64,000 bases of DNA, taken from NCBI RefSeq assembly GCF_023015625.1, contig NZ_JALKAH010000001.1:372001-436000 (forward strand), written 5' to 3'. This DNA comes from Yoonia sp. F2084L. Its GTDB lineage: Bacteria > Pseudomonadota > Alphaproteobacteria > Rhodobacterales > Rhodobacteraceae. Below, in pieces: positions 17,872 to 27,024 of this stretch. The position numbers and the translations under genes were made by a program. Below the pieces are notes generated by a model. The model was not told where the DNA came from, searched no databases, and saw only the letters and a program-made list of their open reading frames with translations. Numbering within the stretch: position 1 is the stretch's first letter; every line of letters starts with the position of its first letter.

Positions 17872-18072
17872 ATGAACATGAACCGACTGATCAATATGGG
17901 CCTGCGGATGCTGATGAACAAAGGCATGAACAAGGGTATCGCGATGATGTCCAACCGGGGCAAACAGCCGGAAGACATGACCCCGGAGGAACGTGAGCAG
18001 GCGAAGGCGGCGCAGCAAACGGCGCACAAGGCGCAAAAGGGTATGCGGGCGGCACGGCGGTTTATGCGGTAG
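17872..18072 (+). CDS. Small basic methionine-rich protein
   Basis: A 66-residue protein from ATG 17872, preceded by GAGGAG (17858-17863). It starts MNMNRLINMGLRMLMNKG, has an acidic middle (PEDMTPEEREQAKAA) and ends in a basic helix (KGMRAARRFMR). The first half looks amphipathic and the rest is a charged helix, so a membrane-peripheral or nucleoid-associated role is conceivable, without proof. It follows scpB by 45 bases and is probably in the same transcript. Confidence 0.75.
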   Translation: MNMNRLINMGLRMLMNKGMNKGIAMMSNRGKQPEDMTPEEREQAKAAQQTAHKAQKGMRAARRFMR

Positions 18073-18138
18073 TCTGGCAGTTGGCTGCTTCGCGCGATAA
18101 AAGCTGCCGTTTGTGAGTGACCTTTGAAGGTCCGCTTG

Positions 18139-18738
18139 TCATAGCTCTGTGTTGGAGGAGGGCTTGAGCAATCTGAGCACTTGAGTCATCGCATCAAGCT
18201 CCTGCCCCGGGGGCAGTTCCTCGCGCAAGGTGCCATCGAGATAAAGACTGGCAAGCCCATGCGTCGCGCTCCATGCGAGAATGGCTTCCGGCGGTAAGGC
18301 GGTACCAGGCTCAATAGCAGTACCGGACCCCGACAACATGAGTGCCAGCCTCGCCATCTGCGCTTGATAGTGCTCATCGGTGCCGTTCAAGAGTTCTTCG
18401 CGGAATATCATGCGGAACTCGCCGGGATGCTCCATCGCGAATCTCAGATATGAAACACCAACATTGATGAAGGCGTGGCCACTACCGGCGGCCTCTGCAG
18501 TTGCTTCCAACGCGTCTGCCATGTGGCTTGCGGCGCGTGTCGCATAGGCGGTAAGCAGGTCCTTCTTGTCAGTGAAATGCCGAAAGGCTGCTGGATGACT
18601 GACACCCACGCGCCGCGCCGCGCCACGAATTGAGACGCTTTCGATGCCGTCTCCTTCAACCATTTCGCCTACCGCATCCAACAATGCCTCGCGCAGGTCG
18701 CCGTGATGGTAGGGGCGCTTCAGTTCAGGTTTGACCAC
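18139..18738 (-). CDS. TetR family transcriptional regulator
   Basis: A 199-residue repressor. The N-terminal helix-turn-helix spans about residues 25-60 (SVSIRGAARRVGVSHPAAFRHFTDKKDLL). The C-terminal ligand domain resembles the WHG/TetR_C_33 type. The start is GTG 18738, with AGAGGT upstream on the minus strand. It diverges from the membrane protein at 18825. The 86-base gap holds a near-palindrome (18785-18801) and a matching half-site at its own start, so it probably represses both genes. Confidence 0.9.
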   Translation of the reverse strand: MVKPELKRPYHHGDLREALLDAVGEMVEGDGIESVSIRGAARRVGVSHPAAFRHFTDKKDLLTAYATRAASHMADALEATAEAAGSGHAFINVGVSYLRFAMEHPGEFRMIFREELLNGTDEHYQAQMARLALMLSGSGTAIEPGTALPPEAILAWSATHGLASLYLDGTLREELPPGQELDAMTQVLRLLKPSSNTEL

Positions 18739-18759
18739 AATGTTACCTCTGGAAACTTC

Positions 18760-18788
18760 TTGTCAGACTAGCTAACTTGCCTTATGTA
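18760..18788 (+). promoter_or_regulatory. Possible promoter of the membrane protein gene
   Basis: TTGTCA (18760-18765) and TATGTA (18783-18788) are separated by 17 bases and resemble -35 and -10 elements; the second is a weak match. The -10 overlaps the palindrome at 18785-18801, so a bound repressor would block the polymerase. Confidence 0.3.
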
Positions 18789-18801
18789 ACCGTTGGTAAC
18801 A
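18785..18801. promoter_or_regulatory. Candidate TetR operator
   Basis: The sequence TGTAACC-GTT-GGTAACA is an imperfect palindrome with 6 of 7 arm positions matching. A copy of the arm, TGTTACC, lies at 18741-18747, within the ribosome-binding region of the TetR gene. The layout, an operator between divergent regulator and target, is typical for TetR regulators. Confidence 0.5.
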
Positions 18802-18824
18802 AAATACATCAGGAGTGTGAAGAC

Positions 18825-19217
18825 ATGGACAGCATGATTGGCCTTCGAATAATGTTCACGGGCGCTATTCTTGGCGCTGGTGTGGTCGGCGCGCTCACTC
18901 TTTTTGCGCCGCACGTGGCCGGCCGGTACGTTTTCTGCGGTGCAACTGTCGTCGATTCTTATCTGCGCATTCTTGGGGCCTTATGGCTTTCACTTGGGCT
19001 GGTGGCAGGATTGGGCCTTTTGCGACCGATGGATTTCCTGCCTGTCCTGTTGATTCAGGTCATCTACAAGTCTGCGTGGTTGGCCACTGTTGCTTATCCG
19101 GCCATCGTTCAAGGCAACAGAGACACGGGCCTCCTGTTTCTGGCGGGCTTGTTCACGATTTGGGTGGCAGCGTTGAGCCTCACTATTCCGTTTTCAAGGA
19201 TAGTCGCTGGCTACTGA
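18825..19217 (+). CDS. Four-helix membrane protein, target of the adjacent TetR regulator
   Basis: A 130-residue hydrophobic protein with about four membrane segments and no extramembrane domain. The start ATG 18825 has AGGAG at 18811-18815. It includes FAPHVAGRYVFCG and a second half with ILGALWLSLGLVAGLGLL. Small proteins of this architecture (DoxX-like or DUF4345-like) are often controlled by TetR regulators, but I cannot place it in a family. Divergent orientation and the palindrome support regulation by the TetR protein. Confidence 0.75.
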   Translation: MDSMIGLRIMFTGAILGAGVVGALTLFAPHVAGRYVFCGATVVDSYLRILGALWLSLGLVAGLGLLRPMDFLPVLLIQVIYKSAWLATVAYPAIVQGNRDTGLLFLAGLFTIWVAALSLTIPFSRIVAGY

Positions 19218-19336
19218 TCTATCGTTGGTGCCGGAAGCTGCCTTTCAAGCCTCCTGCAATTTGGGTTCAAACCAAACATTCGCTCAGTTGCGCTACACAA
19301 CATATCTGGGCCAGCGTCTGTCACCGACCTGACCTA

Positions 19337-20416
19337 TCACCCCCGAAAATGCTTCGACAGCTTCAGCCCTTGCCCTTGGTAATTCGACTTGATCTCGCGT
19401 CCGTAAAGGGCCGCGGGCATCGCCGCCATGTGTTCATACACCAACCGCCCCACGACCTGCCCATGCTCCAAGACAAACGGCGCTTCGTGGCAGCGCACTT
19501 CCAATACGCCGCGTGAGCCTGATCCGCCTGCTTCGGCATAGCCAAAGCCGGGGTCGAAGAACCCTGCATAGTGCACCCGGAACTCACCCACCATCGCCAG
19601 ATAAGGGGCCATTTCGGCGGCTTGCATGGGCGGGATCACAATCGCTTCGCGGCTGACCAGAATGTAGAACGCGCCGGGGTCAAGGATGATCCAGCCGTCT
19701 TTGGTGTGCACCTCTTCCCAGAACTCTGCCGGGTCATAGTGGTTCAGCTTGGACAGGTCCACGACGCCTGTGTGCGGCTTGGCGCGGTAGCCGACCAATG
19801 TGCCGTCGGTGGGTCTGAGGTCGACCGAAAACCCAAGGCCATCAGAGATCACGGGATCGCCAGACACGATCGGCGTTTGCGCGTGAAGCCCGCGCAGATC
19901 ATCGTCTGACATCAAGGTCTTGCCTTGGCGAAAGATGATCTGGTTCAGCATCTGTCCCGGTTGGGCGACGACCGAGAAAGAGCGTGGGCAAATCTCCACA
20001 TACAAAGGTCCGTCATAGCCTTCGGGGACGCGATCAAACTCGATCCCGTGGTCGGTGATGATGCGTGTTAACAAATCAAGACGACCGATAGAGGATTTTG
20101 CACTGGCGGCGGCTGTCATCCCTTTGGGCAGTGTCAGGCGCTCCATCAGGGGCACTACATAAACGCAACCTTTTTCCAGTACGGCGCCACCGTCCAGGTC
20201 TACCGCATGCATCTGAAGGTCAGCCAAACGCTCTTTCACGGTCCGCTCACGCCCGGCGAGAAAAGATGCCCGCACACGGTACGCCGTCTGCCCCAAACGC
20301 AGATCAAGCGACGCTGGTTGGATTTGACCATCTTCAATGGGCACATCAGCAGCAATACCGCCAGAGACGATCATATCGCGGATTTGATGGTCGGCGAGGA
20401 CACCAGCGTTTGTCAT
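19337..20416 (-). CDS. dcd: 2'-deoxycytidine 5'-triphosphate deaminase, double-length form
   Basis: A 359-residue protein, about twice the length of Escherichia coli Dcd, matching the long alphaproteobacterial form. It would convert dCTP to dUTP for dTTP synthesis. The first half contains IQPASLDLRLG and SAKSSIGRLDLLTR, the second half a repeated dUTPase-like fold with VGEFRVHYAGFFDPGFGY. It seems to be a tandem duplication of the trimeric dCTP deaminase/dUTPase fold. The start ATG has GGGAGAG upstream. It is a single gene between the membrane protein and tRNA-Pro. Confidence 0.9.
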   Translation of the reverse strand: MTNAGVLADHQIRDMIVSGGIAADVPIEDGQIQPASLDLRLGQTAYRVRASFLAGRERTVKERLADLQMHAVDLDGGAVLEKGCVYVVPLMERLTLPKGMTAAASAKSSIGRLDLLTRIITDHGIEFDRVPEGYDGPLYVEICPRSFSVVAQPGQMLNQIIFRQGKTLMSDDDLRGLHAQTPIVSGDPVISDGLGFSVDLRPTDGTLVGYRAKPHTGVVDLSKLNHYDPAEFWEEVHTKDGWIILDPGAFYILVSREAIVIPPMQAAEMAPYLAMVGEFRVHYAGFFDPGFGYAEAGGSGSRGVLEVRCHEAPFVLEHGQVVGRLVYEHMAAMPAALYGREIKSNYQGQGLKLSKHFRG

Positions 20417-20490
20417 TTAGGCTCTCCCATTTGGCTCCATTTGGATGCCAAAACGCCCGCCGAGCTATAGCTGCGGCGGGCGGTTATGAT

Positions 20491-20567
20491 TGGTCGGGCT
20501 AGCAGGACTCGAACCTGCGACCTTCCGTCCCCCAGACGGACGCGCTACCAGGCTGCGCCATAGCCCG
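20491..20567 (-). tRNA. tRNA-Pro, anticodon GGG
   Basis: On the minus strand the sequence folds into a complete cloverleaf of 77 bases: acceptor CGGGCTA/TAGCCCG, D stem GCGC, anticodon stem TCCGT/ACGGA with loop CTGGGGG, and T arm GCAGG-TTCGAGT-CCTGC. The CCA end is encoded (20491-20493). Loop positions 34-36 read GGG, which decodes CCC/CCU proline codons. Confidence 0.97.
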
Positions 20568-20621
20568 ACTAGCGGTGTTCATACCCCAAAACCGTCCAAG
20601 GGCAAGCCCGAAAAGCATGTG

Positions 20622-21194
20622 TCAGCCGCGCATCCGAGTGCGGACGGCATCCAACCGCGCCAAGAGCGGAGCGATTTCGGCGGCATGGGCCTTTAGCGCC
20701 ATTGCATCGCGCGGCATACGCCCGATCAGGCGCGGGGCCGCCGCTGGCAAGCCTTTGGGCGGTACGGGCAAATTGATCGGGAATTCAGGCGCGGCCGGTG
20801 TCCCGAAAGGCAGGGTCTCTTGTACAGGTGCCTCTTTCGTTTTCGGTTCAGGCTGGCGCACAGGTTTGGTCACAAGGGCAATCGCGGGGGGGACGACAGG
20901 CTGCTCTGGTGCGGGGTCCGACATGGACAGCCCAAGGGTGGCCACATGTTTGACGCCCTTTTCGCGCAACAGCTTTTGCGTGCCTTTGATGGTCAGCCCG
21001 TCTTCATGCAGCAGTTGTTTGATGCCACCCAGCAAATCCATATCAGTCGGGCGGTAGTAGCGCCGTCCGCCAGCCCCTTTGACAGGTTTGATCTGGCTGA
21101 ACTTGCTTTCCCAAAATCGCAACACATGGGTTGGCGTATCAAGCCATTCGGCGACTTCGCTGATGGTGCGAAACGCGTCTTTCGCCTTTGCCAT
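20622..21194 (-). CDS. MerR family transcriptional regulator
   Basis: A 190-residue protein with an N-terminal MerR winged helix (residues 8-75; [22 protein letters not shown], then GGRRYYRP). A Pro-rich linker follows, then a C-terminal helix. No metal-binding cysteines are present, so it is not a metal sensor of the classical kind. Its position three bases after ihfA is conserved in relatives, where its target is unknown. Confidence 0.9.
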   Translation of the reverse strand: MAKAKDAFRTISEVAEWLDTPTHVLRFWESKFSQIKPVKGAGGRRYYRPTDMDLLGGIKQLLHEDGLTIKGTQKLLREKGVKHVATLGLSMSDPAPEQPVVPPAIALVTKPVRQPEPKTKEAPVQETLPFGTPAAPEFPINLPVPPKGLPAAAPRLIGRMPRDAMALKAHAAEIAPLLARLDAVRTRMRG

Positions 21195-21197
21195 GAC

Positions 21198-21500
21198 TTA
21201 GCGCTTGTTTCCGGCGGCCACACGATCCTTCATCAGATGCGATGGACGGAATGTCAGAACACGGCGGGGGTGGATTGGTACCTCTTCACCGGTTTTTGGG
21301 TTTCGTCCGACACGGGCCGCTTTTTCGCGTACCGAAAACGTGCCGAAGGATGAAATCTTGACGGTTTCGCCTTTGACGAGGCTGTCGGACACATGGGTCA
21401 ACACGCTTTCAACAAGGTCCGCGCTATCATTGCGAGAAAGCCCGACCTGGCTGTGCACCGCATCCGCCAAATCCATCCGAGTCAAAGTCTTATCGGCCAT
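21198..21500 (-). CDS. ihfA: Integration host factor subunit alpha
   Basis: A 100-residue HU/IHF DNA-bending protein; with IHF beta it bends DNA at specific sites. It starts at ATG 21500 ([11 protein letters not shown]); the frame opens earlier at 21524. Signature sequences: [28 protein letters not shown], with the DNA-wedging Pro in [13 protein letters not shown]. It follows fabH by 100 bases and is followed by the MerR gene. Confidence 0.96.
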   Translation of the reverse strand: MADKTLTRMDLADAVHSQVGLSRNDSADLVESVLTHVSDSLVKGETVKISSFGTFSVREKAARVGRNPKTGEEVPIHPRRVLTFRPSHLMKDRVAAGNKR

Positions 21501-21600
21501 AACATACCCTTTCACAATGTGCACAGACCATAGGCCCGCCGTAAATTCAGAGTCAATAACAACGGCTTGGCAATCGGCGTTAACCGCCCGTTTCCACCCA

Positions 21601-22572
21601 TTACCAGCGGATCACGACCGCACCCCATGCCAAACCACCGCCAATCGCCTCTGTCACGACAAGATCGCCTTGCTTGATCTGCCCTTTGGCGACTCCCACA
21701 GACAGCGCAAGGGGAATCGATGCAGCGGATGTATTGCCGTGGTCCTGTACAGTGACAACAACCCGGTCCATGCCAACGCCAAGCTTTTTGGCGGTGGATT
21801 GGATGATCCGGATATTGGCCTGATGCGGCACGATCCAGTCCACGTCATCCGCGCCAAGTCCGACTTTGTCCAAGGCCGTATCGGCTGTTTTGGCCAATTT
21901 TTCGACCGCATGTCGGAAAAGCTCACTGCCTTTCATGCGCAACATACCGGTGTTTTGTGTTGAAACGCCGCCGTCGACGTACAGGAGGTCTTTGTAACGT
22001 CCGTCTGAATTCAGATCGACCGACAGGATGCCGCGGTCGCTGGTTTCCCCGGTGCCCTCTTCTGCCTCAAGGATCAGCGCCCCGGCACCATCCCCAAACA
22101 GCACGCAAGTTGCCCGGTCCGTCCAGTCCATGATCCGGCTGAAGGTTTCGGCACCAATGACAAGAACACGGTCAGCCTGACCAGATGCGATCAGCGCGTT
22201 GGCATTCGACAGGGCATAGACGAAACCGGCGCATACCGCTTGGACATCAAAAGCATAGCCTTTTGTGTTGCCAATCGCGCTTTGCACCATTGTTGCAGCC
22301 GACGGAAAGGTCAGATCAGAAGTGGACGTCGCCAACACAATGGCATCAATGTCTTCGCCATCCATACCAGCGTTCGCAAGTGCGGCTTTGGCTGCGTTTA
22401 TCGCAAGATCAGAGGTGTTTTCGTCTTTGGCCGCAAAATGACGCCGTTCAATGCCAGAACGTGTCTTGATCCATTCGTCCGTAGTATCGAGTGTTTTTTC
22501 GAATTCTGCGTTGGGAACGACTCTCTTGGGCAGGTAATGACCAACCCCTTTGACCACTGCGCGACGCATCAT
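21601..22572 (-). CDS. fabH: Beta-ketoacyl-ACP synthase III
   Basis: A 323-residue condensing enzyme that joins acetyl-CoA to malonyl-ACP to start fatty-acid synthesis. The catalytic triad is present: Cys114 (AVCAGF), His (PHQANIRI) and Asn (DHGNTSAAS). Start ATG 22572 or 22569, two bases after the plsX stop. Part of the conserved yceD-rpmF-plsX-fabH-ihfA string. Confidence 0.97.
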   Translation of the reverse strand: MMRRAVVKGVGHYLPKRVVPNAEFEKTLDTTDEWIKTRSGIERRHFAAKDENTSDLAINAAKAALANAGMDGEDIDAIVLATSTSDLTFPSAATMVQSAIGNTKGYAFDVQAVCAGFVYALSNANALIASGQADRVLVIGAETFSRIMDWTDRATCVLFGDGAGALILEAEEGTGETSDRGILSVDLNSDGRYKDLLYVDGGVSTQNTGMLRMKGSELFRHAVEKLAKTADTALDKVGLGADDVDWIVPHQANIRIIQSTAKKLGVGMDRVVVTVQDHGNTSAASIPLALSVGVAKGQIKQGDLVVTEAIGGGLAWGAVVIRW

Positions 22573-22574
22573 GC

Positions 22575-23699
22575 CTATTTGCCTGTCTTGGTATTGAGAC
22601 TGTCCGTCTCATTCTCTTGACCGGCATCTTGGGCAAGGGATGCCGCAGACGCAACCCTTGCAGCGAGTTTATCCGAAAATCCGCTTTGTGCGAGGCGGTA
22701 GGCCAGGTGCAGCGCCGCTGCAACGCCAGTGGCATCGGCTGAACCGTGGCTTTTGATGACCGTTTGGTTCAGTCCCAGAAAGACGCCGCCATTCACGCGG
22801 CGGGGGTCGATCCGCTTGCGCAGACTGTTCAATGATCCGCGTGCCAGCAAGGCGCCCATTGCGGACCAGGGCGTCTTTGTCAGCGCTCCACGCAGCAGCT
22901 CACTGATCAGGGTCGCTGTGCCTTCGCCGGTTTTCAGTGCGACATTGCCGGTAAAGCCGTCCGTCACAATCACATCGACTTTGTTCGATGGCAGATCGCC
23001 GCCTTCGACAAAGCCCACATATTCAAAGTCACCAATTACGGCAGCGTTTCCAATAAGTTCGTGGGCGACCTTCAATTCGGCGCGGCCTTTGTGTTCTTCG
23101 GTGCCGACGTTCAACAGACCGACACGCGGGCGGGCAATATCGAGGCCGTTGCGGGCGTAAGAGGCACCCATCAACGCATATGTCAGCAGGTCATCCTGAT
23201 CGGCGCGTATATCGGCACCGGCGTCCAGCATCACATTAAAGCCGGATGGGTTACGCGACGGCCAGAGACAGGCGATAGCGGGGCGGTTCACGCCCTCGGC
23301 CTTGCGCAGGCGCAGCATCGACATGGCCATCAACCCGCCGGTATTGCCGCAGCTGACGGCAACGGCGGCTTGCCGCTCGCGGACCGCTTCGATCGCGGAC
23401 CACATCGAGGTTTTCTTGCCGTTGCGCAGCACATGGCTGGGCTTATCGGTCATTTTGACAACTTCGGTGGCATCGTGGATCGTCACGCGATTGCCGATGC
23501 CATTCTTGGCAACAAGTGCCTCAAGCTCGGCCTTGGGGCCGTGCAATATGGCGCGCGCGCTACTTTCGTCGCCCAGAAACTTTGAAAGGCCCGCAACAAC
23601 AGTTGCAGGCCCTTGATCTCCGCCCATTGCGTCAACAGAAAGCACGTCGGTGGCAGCATGTCCCTGCGTCGGAGCGGTGTCCGTCTGGGCTGATGTCAT
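22575..23699 (-). CDS. plsX: Phosphate acyltransferase PlsX
   Basis: A 374-residue membrane-peripheral enzyme that makes acyl-phosphate from acyl-ACP for phospholipid synthesis. The family motif VDAMGGDQGP is at about residue 22; the extra N-terminal 20 residues are polar, and a start inside them (for example near ADVLSVDAMGG) is possible. Internal hallmarks: VSCGNTGGLMA and GFTGNVALKTGEG. It lies 21 bases after rpmF and two before fabH. Confidence 0.95.
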   Translation of the reverse strand: MTSAQTDTAPTQGHAATDVLSVDAMGGDQGPATVVAGLSKFLGDESSARAILHGPKAELEALVAKNGIGNRVTIHDATEVVKMTDKPSHVLRNGKKTSMWSAIEAVRERQAAVAVSCGNTGGLMAMSMLRLRKAEGVNRPAIACLWPSRNPSGFNVMLDAGADIRADQDDLLTYALMGASYARNGLDIARPRVGLLNVGTEEHKGRAELKVAHELIGNAAVIGDFEYVGFVEGGDLPSNKVDVIVTDGFTGNVALKTGEGTATLISELLRGALTKTPWSAMGALLARGSLNSLRKRIDPRRVNGGVFLGLNQTVIKSHGSADATGVAAALHLAYRLAQSGFSDKLAARVASAASLAQDAGQENETDSLNTKTGK

Positions 23700-23720
23700 G
23701 CCAAGTACTTTCTAGTCGCT

Positions 23721-23927
23721 TTATGCAGCGTCGTCGTCGAGGTCGATTTCTGTGGTGTCAGCAATCACTTCGCGTGTCGCATAGTGGCCGCAGGATGGGC
23801 ACACATGGTGTGGGCGCTTGAGCTCGCCACAATTGTCACACTCGTTGGGGTTTGCTGCGACCAATGAGTCGTGCGCGCGCCGGTTGTTGCGACGGGATTT
23901 GGATACTTTATTCTGCTGGACAGCCAT
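23721..23927 (-). CDS. rpmF: 50S ribosomal protein L32
   Basis: A 68-residue ribosomal protein, [20 protein letters not shown] at its start, with four cysteines in two pairs (CDNC and CPSC) that can bind zinc. Length and sequence are normal for the family. AGGGTTGAG precedes the ATG on the minus strand. It follows yceD by 164 bases, which may hold its own promoter. Confidence 0.97.
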   Translation of the reverse strand: MAVQQNKVSKSRRNNRRAHDSLVAANPNECDNCGELKRPHHVCPSCGHYATREVIADTTEIDLDDDAA

Positions 23928-24091
23928 GTCTCAACCCTATGATATAAAGGGCCTTGGGCCCAGATTTCTTTGCGTCTTTGGGGGTCCTACGCCATTGCGG
24001 CAGCCCTGTCGAGACACGATGTAAAAGAGGCCGCGAACATACTGCGATTCCCCCTTTGTGCAACCCTTTTTCACGCAGGGCGCAGGCTGCG

Positions 24092-24637
24092 CTATTTATC
24101 TTTATTTTCAAGGCTTTCGCGCAGCGCGCCAAGGCTCGCAAAGGGCTTTGCATCGTCATCTGTCATTGGTGTGACGCCGGGTTCGGTGAAAACGGCGTTC
24201 GATAAGTCGACACCATCCGCGCGCGGATAAAGCGGCAAGGCCAGCGCCAGTGCCTCCATCATGACCTGAACCAGATCAAGTGTTTCGGGCAGCGCCTCAA
24301 CCGTGTCATCTTCGGGCATTTCGACCTCAGAGGCCTCAATCTCGGCGATCTCGGCGACGTAACTGCGTTTCACAGGTTCATCAATCCGGGTCGTGACAGG
24401 ATCAAGGGTGACGACACAGTCCTGAACGACCGTTGCCCCCAGATCGGCCGTCAGTGTCCAATCCTGGCGGCCTTGCGGAGCAAGCGCCCCTATAAACCGC
24501 AGCTTTTTGACACCCACGATATCTAAGGCATCTGCAATGGCACGGCGCTCCTCGGCGGTGGGCATCAGTTCAAATTCGGTCGGTTTGCGCGTGGCGAGAT
24601 CAGCCAAACGCATACGTGATTGGGGTAGTTGTGCCAT
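24092..24637 (-). CDS. yceD: YceD/DUF177 family protein
   Basis: A 181-residue cytoplasmic protein from ATG 24637; the frame is open to 24805, but that extension would overlap the start of bamE. DUF177 proteins accompany rpmF in nearly all bacteria and are involved in 23S rRNA accumulation in plants and Escherichia coli. The core LRFIGALAPQGRQDWTLTADLGATVVQDCVVTLDPV shows the conserved VVQDCVVTLDPV stretch. It is the first gene of the cluster leading to ihfA, and it diverges from bamE. Confidence 0.92.
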   Translation of the reverse strand: MAQLPQSRMRLADLATRKPTEFELMPTAEERRAIADALDIVGVKKLRFIGALAPQGRQDWTLTADLGATVVQDCVVTLDPVTTRIDEPVKRSYVAEIAEIEASEVEMPEDDTVEALPETLDLVQVMMEALALALPLYPRADGVDLSNAVFTEPGVTPMTDDDAKPFASLGALRESLENKDK

Positions 24638-24722
24638 TGCTGCTTTCGATTGTTGAACCGGGGCGGGGTGTGATGTATCGGGGATAAAAGGCGCGCGGCG
24701 CCATGGCAAGAGGGCAACGGGT

Positions 24723-25199
24723 ATGCGGGCGATGACAGGCAAACTGCACAAAAGGGCAAAGGTTGCAGGATTTGTGTCCGTTGTTCTAATCGCCACCGGC
24801 TGCACCCAGATGAACCAGTTTCACGGGTTTATCCCCCCGTCCGAAGAATTGGCAACGCTGCAAGTCGGCGCCACATCCAAGGACGAGGTGATTGGCCTCT
24901 TCGGGCCGCCAATTTCTGAGCGGGCGTTGGAAAACAACACTATCTATTACGCCTCAAGCCAGTTTCGGTTCTTTGGGCCTTTCGCGCCCGAAGAGGTTGA
25001 TCGACAGGTGCTCGCCATTGATTTCGACGCCAGCGACCGGCTGCGCAATATCTCACGCTACACTCTGGAAGACGGGCGGGTGGTCGTTCTGGATCGTCGT
25101 GTGACCGAAGACGGGATCAACGATGTGACCTTCCTTGGCCAGCTTTTGGGATCGTTCGGGCGTCTGGATGCCGGGCAATTGCTGGGTGAAGAGCCTTAA
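24723..25199 (+). CDS. bamE: Outer membrane protein assembly factor BamE
   Basis: A 158-residue lipoprotein of the SmpA/OmlA family, part of the BAM complex that inserts outer-membrane proteins. Signal peptide with lipobox IATGC, then the BamE motif LQVGATSKDEVIGLFGPP and a beta-rich domain (YYASSQFRFFGPFAPEEVDRQ is split here by a loop). Start ATG 24723 or 24732. It converges on the Old Yellow Enzyme gene with a 4-base overlap at the 3' ends. Confidence 0.93.
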   Translation: MRAMTGKLHKRAKVAGFVSVVLIATGCTQMNQFHGFIPPSEELATLQVGATSKDEVIGLFGPPISERALENNTIYYASSQFRFFGPFAPEEVDRQVLAIDFDASDRLRNISRYTLEDGRVVVLDRRVTEDGINDVTFLGQLLGSFGRLDAGQLLGEEP

Positions 25200-26479
25200 G
25201 CCTTGACGCGACGTGCGCGTTTTCTGCGAAAAGCAAGCATTGTTGTGCGGTTCAGATACCAGACAAAGTATCCCAAAGCGTTGGCCCGCGCCACCGTTTG
25301 CGGCTTCAATCCGCGCGACATGCGCGTCATTTGCCAGCCATAGTATTCCACCTGGCAAACGGTATTGATCAGTTTCACAAGCCAATTCGTGGCATTCATA
25401 CCAAACCGCCCACGTCCGATCACCAGTCCATCTTCTGCGATGCCGACACTATCGCGTTTGCCGCTCAGCAGCTCAGCAACAGCATTCGGCTGCACACACA
25501 AAGGGCGCGCCAGCCCGATCATATCAATACCGTCCGTGGACAGGGCCTGTTCCATTGCGGCCAAACTGCGAAAACCACCCGTCACAGTGATGGGGACATT
25601 CACCGCCTTACGGACTTGGCGCGCGTAATCAAGAAAATAAGCTTCGCGCCTTCGCGTGCTTTCGCGCTTTTCTTCTTCAACACCGATCACAAAGCTCATT
25701 TGTTCGTATGTGCCGCCCGACAGCTCGATCATATCAATGCCGTCTTGCTCAAGCCATTTGGCGACCTGCGCACAGTCCTCAAGGTTGAATCCGCCCTTTT
25801 GGAAATCAGCTGAGTTCAGCTTTACTGCAACCGGAAAGTCCGGCCCAACCGCCGCGCGCGTCGCCGCATAGATCCGCCGCAGGAACCTTGCGCGGTTTTC
25901 CAGCGGTCCACCCCAGTCATCGGTGCGCCGGTTGATGAGAGGAGAAAGAAACTGGCTGATCAGATAGCCGTGCGCTGCATGGATCTGCACCCCGTCAAAG
26001 CCCGCCTTCTGAGCGATCTCTGCCGTTTTGGCGTAGCGCTTGATCGCGTCTTCAATGTCGTCCGTTGTCATGGCCCTGGGTCGGCCAAACAGGCCCAGAA
26101 TCCTAAGCTTTTCTGCTGAAGGGGACAGTGGGCGCGTGTTCACCACAATAGGGCATTGACGGCCTGGATGGCTTATCTGCATCCAGATTTGACTGCCATC
26201 CGATTTCGCCGCATCCGCCCATTGTCGCAACGCATCCAGCGCGCTTTCGTCTTCAACCACAACATTTCCGGGGCGTTCCAGATAGCGCCTGTCCACCATC
26301 ACGTTGCCGGTAACCTGCAACGCCATACCGCCCTTGGCCCAATGGTTATAAAGCTTTTGATGCCCGACCGTTGGTGCATCATGACGATCCGCAATCGCTT
26401 CAGTCATGGCACTTTTGCAGAAACGGTTCTTGAGGATCGCACCACAAGGAAGCTTAAGAGGCTGGGAAAGCACTGTCAT
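25196..26479 (-). CDS. NADH:flavin oxidoreductase, Old Yellow Enzyme family
   Basis: A 427-residue FMN-dependent ene-reductase from ATG 26479. The TIM barrel contains the family sequence HAAHGYLISQFLSP and NRRTDDWGG, with FMN phosphate-binding ITVTGGFRS and IDMIGLARPL near the C-terminal end of the barrel. About 60 residues follow (from NWLVKLINTVCQVEYYGWQ), with aromatic and basic stretches and a very basic terminus (RRKRARRVKA), which may tether it to a membrane. The NADH oxidation partner substrate is unknown. Confidence 0.9.
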   Translation of the reverse strand: MTVLSQPLKLPCGAILKNRFCKSAMTEAIADRHDAPTVGHQKLYNHWAKGGMALQVTGNVMVDRRYLERPGNVVVEDESALDALRQWADAAKSDGSQIWMQISHPGRQCPIVVNTRPLSPSAEKLRILGLFGRPRAMTTDDIEDAIKRYAKTAEIAQKAGFDGVQIHAAHGYLISQFLSPLINRRTDDWGGPLENRARFLRRIYAATRAAVGPDFPVAVKLNSADFQKGGFNLEDCAQVAKWLEQDGIDMIELSGGTYEQMSFVIGVEEEKRESTRRREAYFLDYARQVRKAVNVPITVTGGFRSLAAMEQALSTDGIDMIGLARPLCVQPNAVAELLSGKRDSVGIAEDGLVIGRGRFGMNATNWLVKLINTVCQVEYYGWQMTRMSRGLKPQTVARANALGYFVWYLNRTTMLAFRRKRARRVKA

Positions 26480-26559
26480 GTTGCGCGACCTTACAGGGTC
26501 GGCCACGCTTCGCAATCGAATTGGTGATCGTATGTCGTGCTATTCCCCTTTTTATAAAG

Positions 26560-26952
26560 CTATGCTTCCGGTTCAAACTCCAGCGCGACCCCGTTGATGC
26601 AATAGCGCAAGCCTGTCGGTTGCGGGCCATCGGGAAACACGTGTCCCAGATGCGCGTCGCAGCGGTTGCAATGCACCTCGGTCCGCTTCATGAAAAAGCT
26701 GCGGTCAGTGGTTTCGCCGACCATTTCGGGATCGACAGGTTGATAGAAAGAAGGCCAACCTGTGCCGCTTTCAAACTTCGCCCCTTGATCAAACAAGGGC
26801 GCGCCGCAACAGACGCACATGTAAGTACCAGGCTCTTTTGGGAAATCCTCATGCGTACCGGCCCGTTCGGTGCCGTGTTTGCGCGTGACCTTATAGGCCA
26901 TGTCAGAGAGTTGCGCGCGCCACTCGGCGTCTGATTTCACCACTTTGTCCAT
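26560..26952 (-). CDS. msrB: Peptide-methionine (R)-S-oxide reductase
   Basis: A 130-residue enzyme that reduces the R-epimer of methionine sulfoxide. Structural zinc cysteines are C46/C49 and C95/C98; the catalytic Cys118 is in RYCINGVAL. The start ATG 26952 follows AAAGGAAC on the minus strand; the open frame extends much further but has no family similarity. No secretion signal, so it is cytoplasmic. Divergent from olsB. Confidence 0.95.
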   Translation of the reverse strand: MDKVVKSDAEWRAQLSDMAYKVTRKHGTERAGTHEDFPKEPGTYMCVCCGAPLFDQGAKFESGTGWPSFYQPVDPEMVGETTDRSFFMKRTEVHCNRCDAHLGHVFPDGPQPTGLRYCINGVALEFEPEA

Positions 26953-27024
26953 TCGTATAGGTTCCTTTTGTATTGTTGCTTGATAACGTAGGTCAGCGAC
27001 GATGGTTCGCCAAGGTGAAGACTG

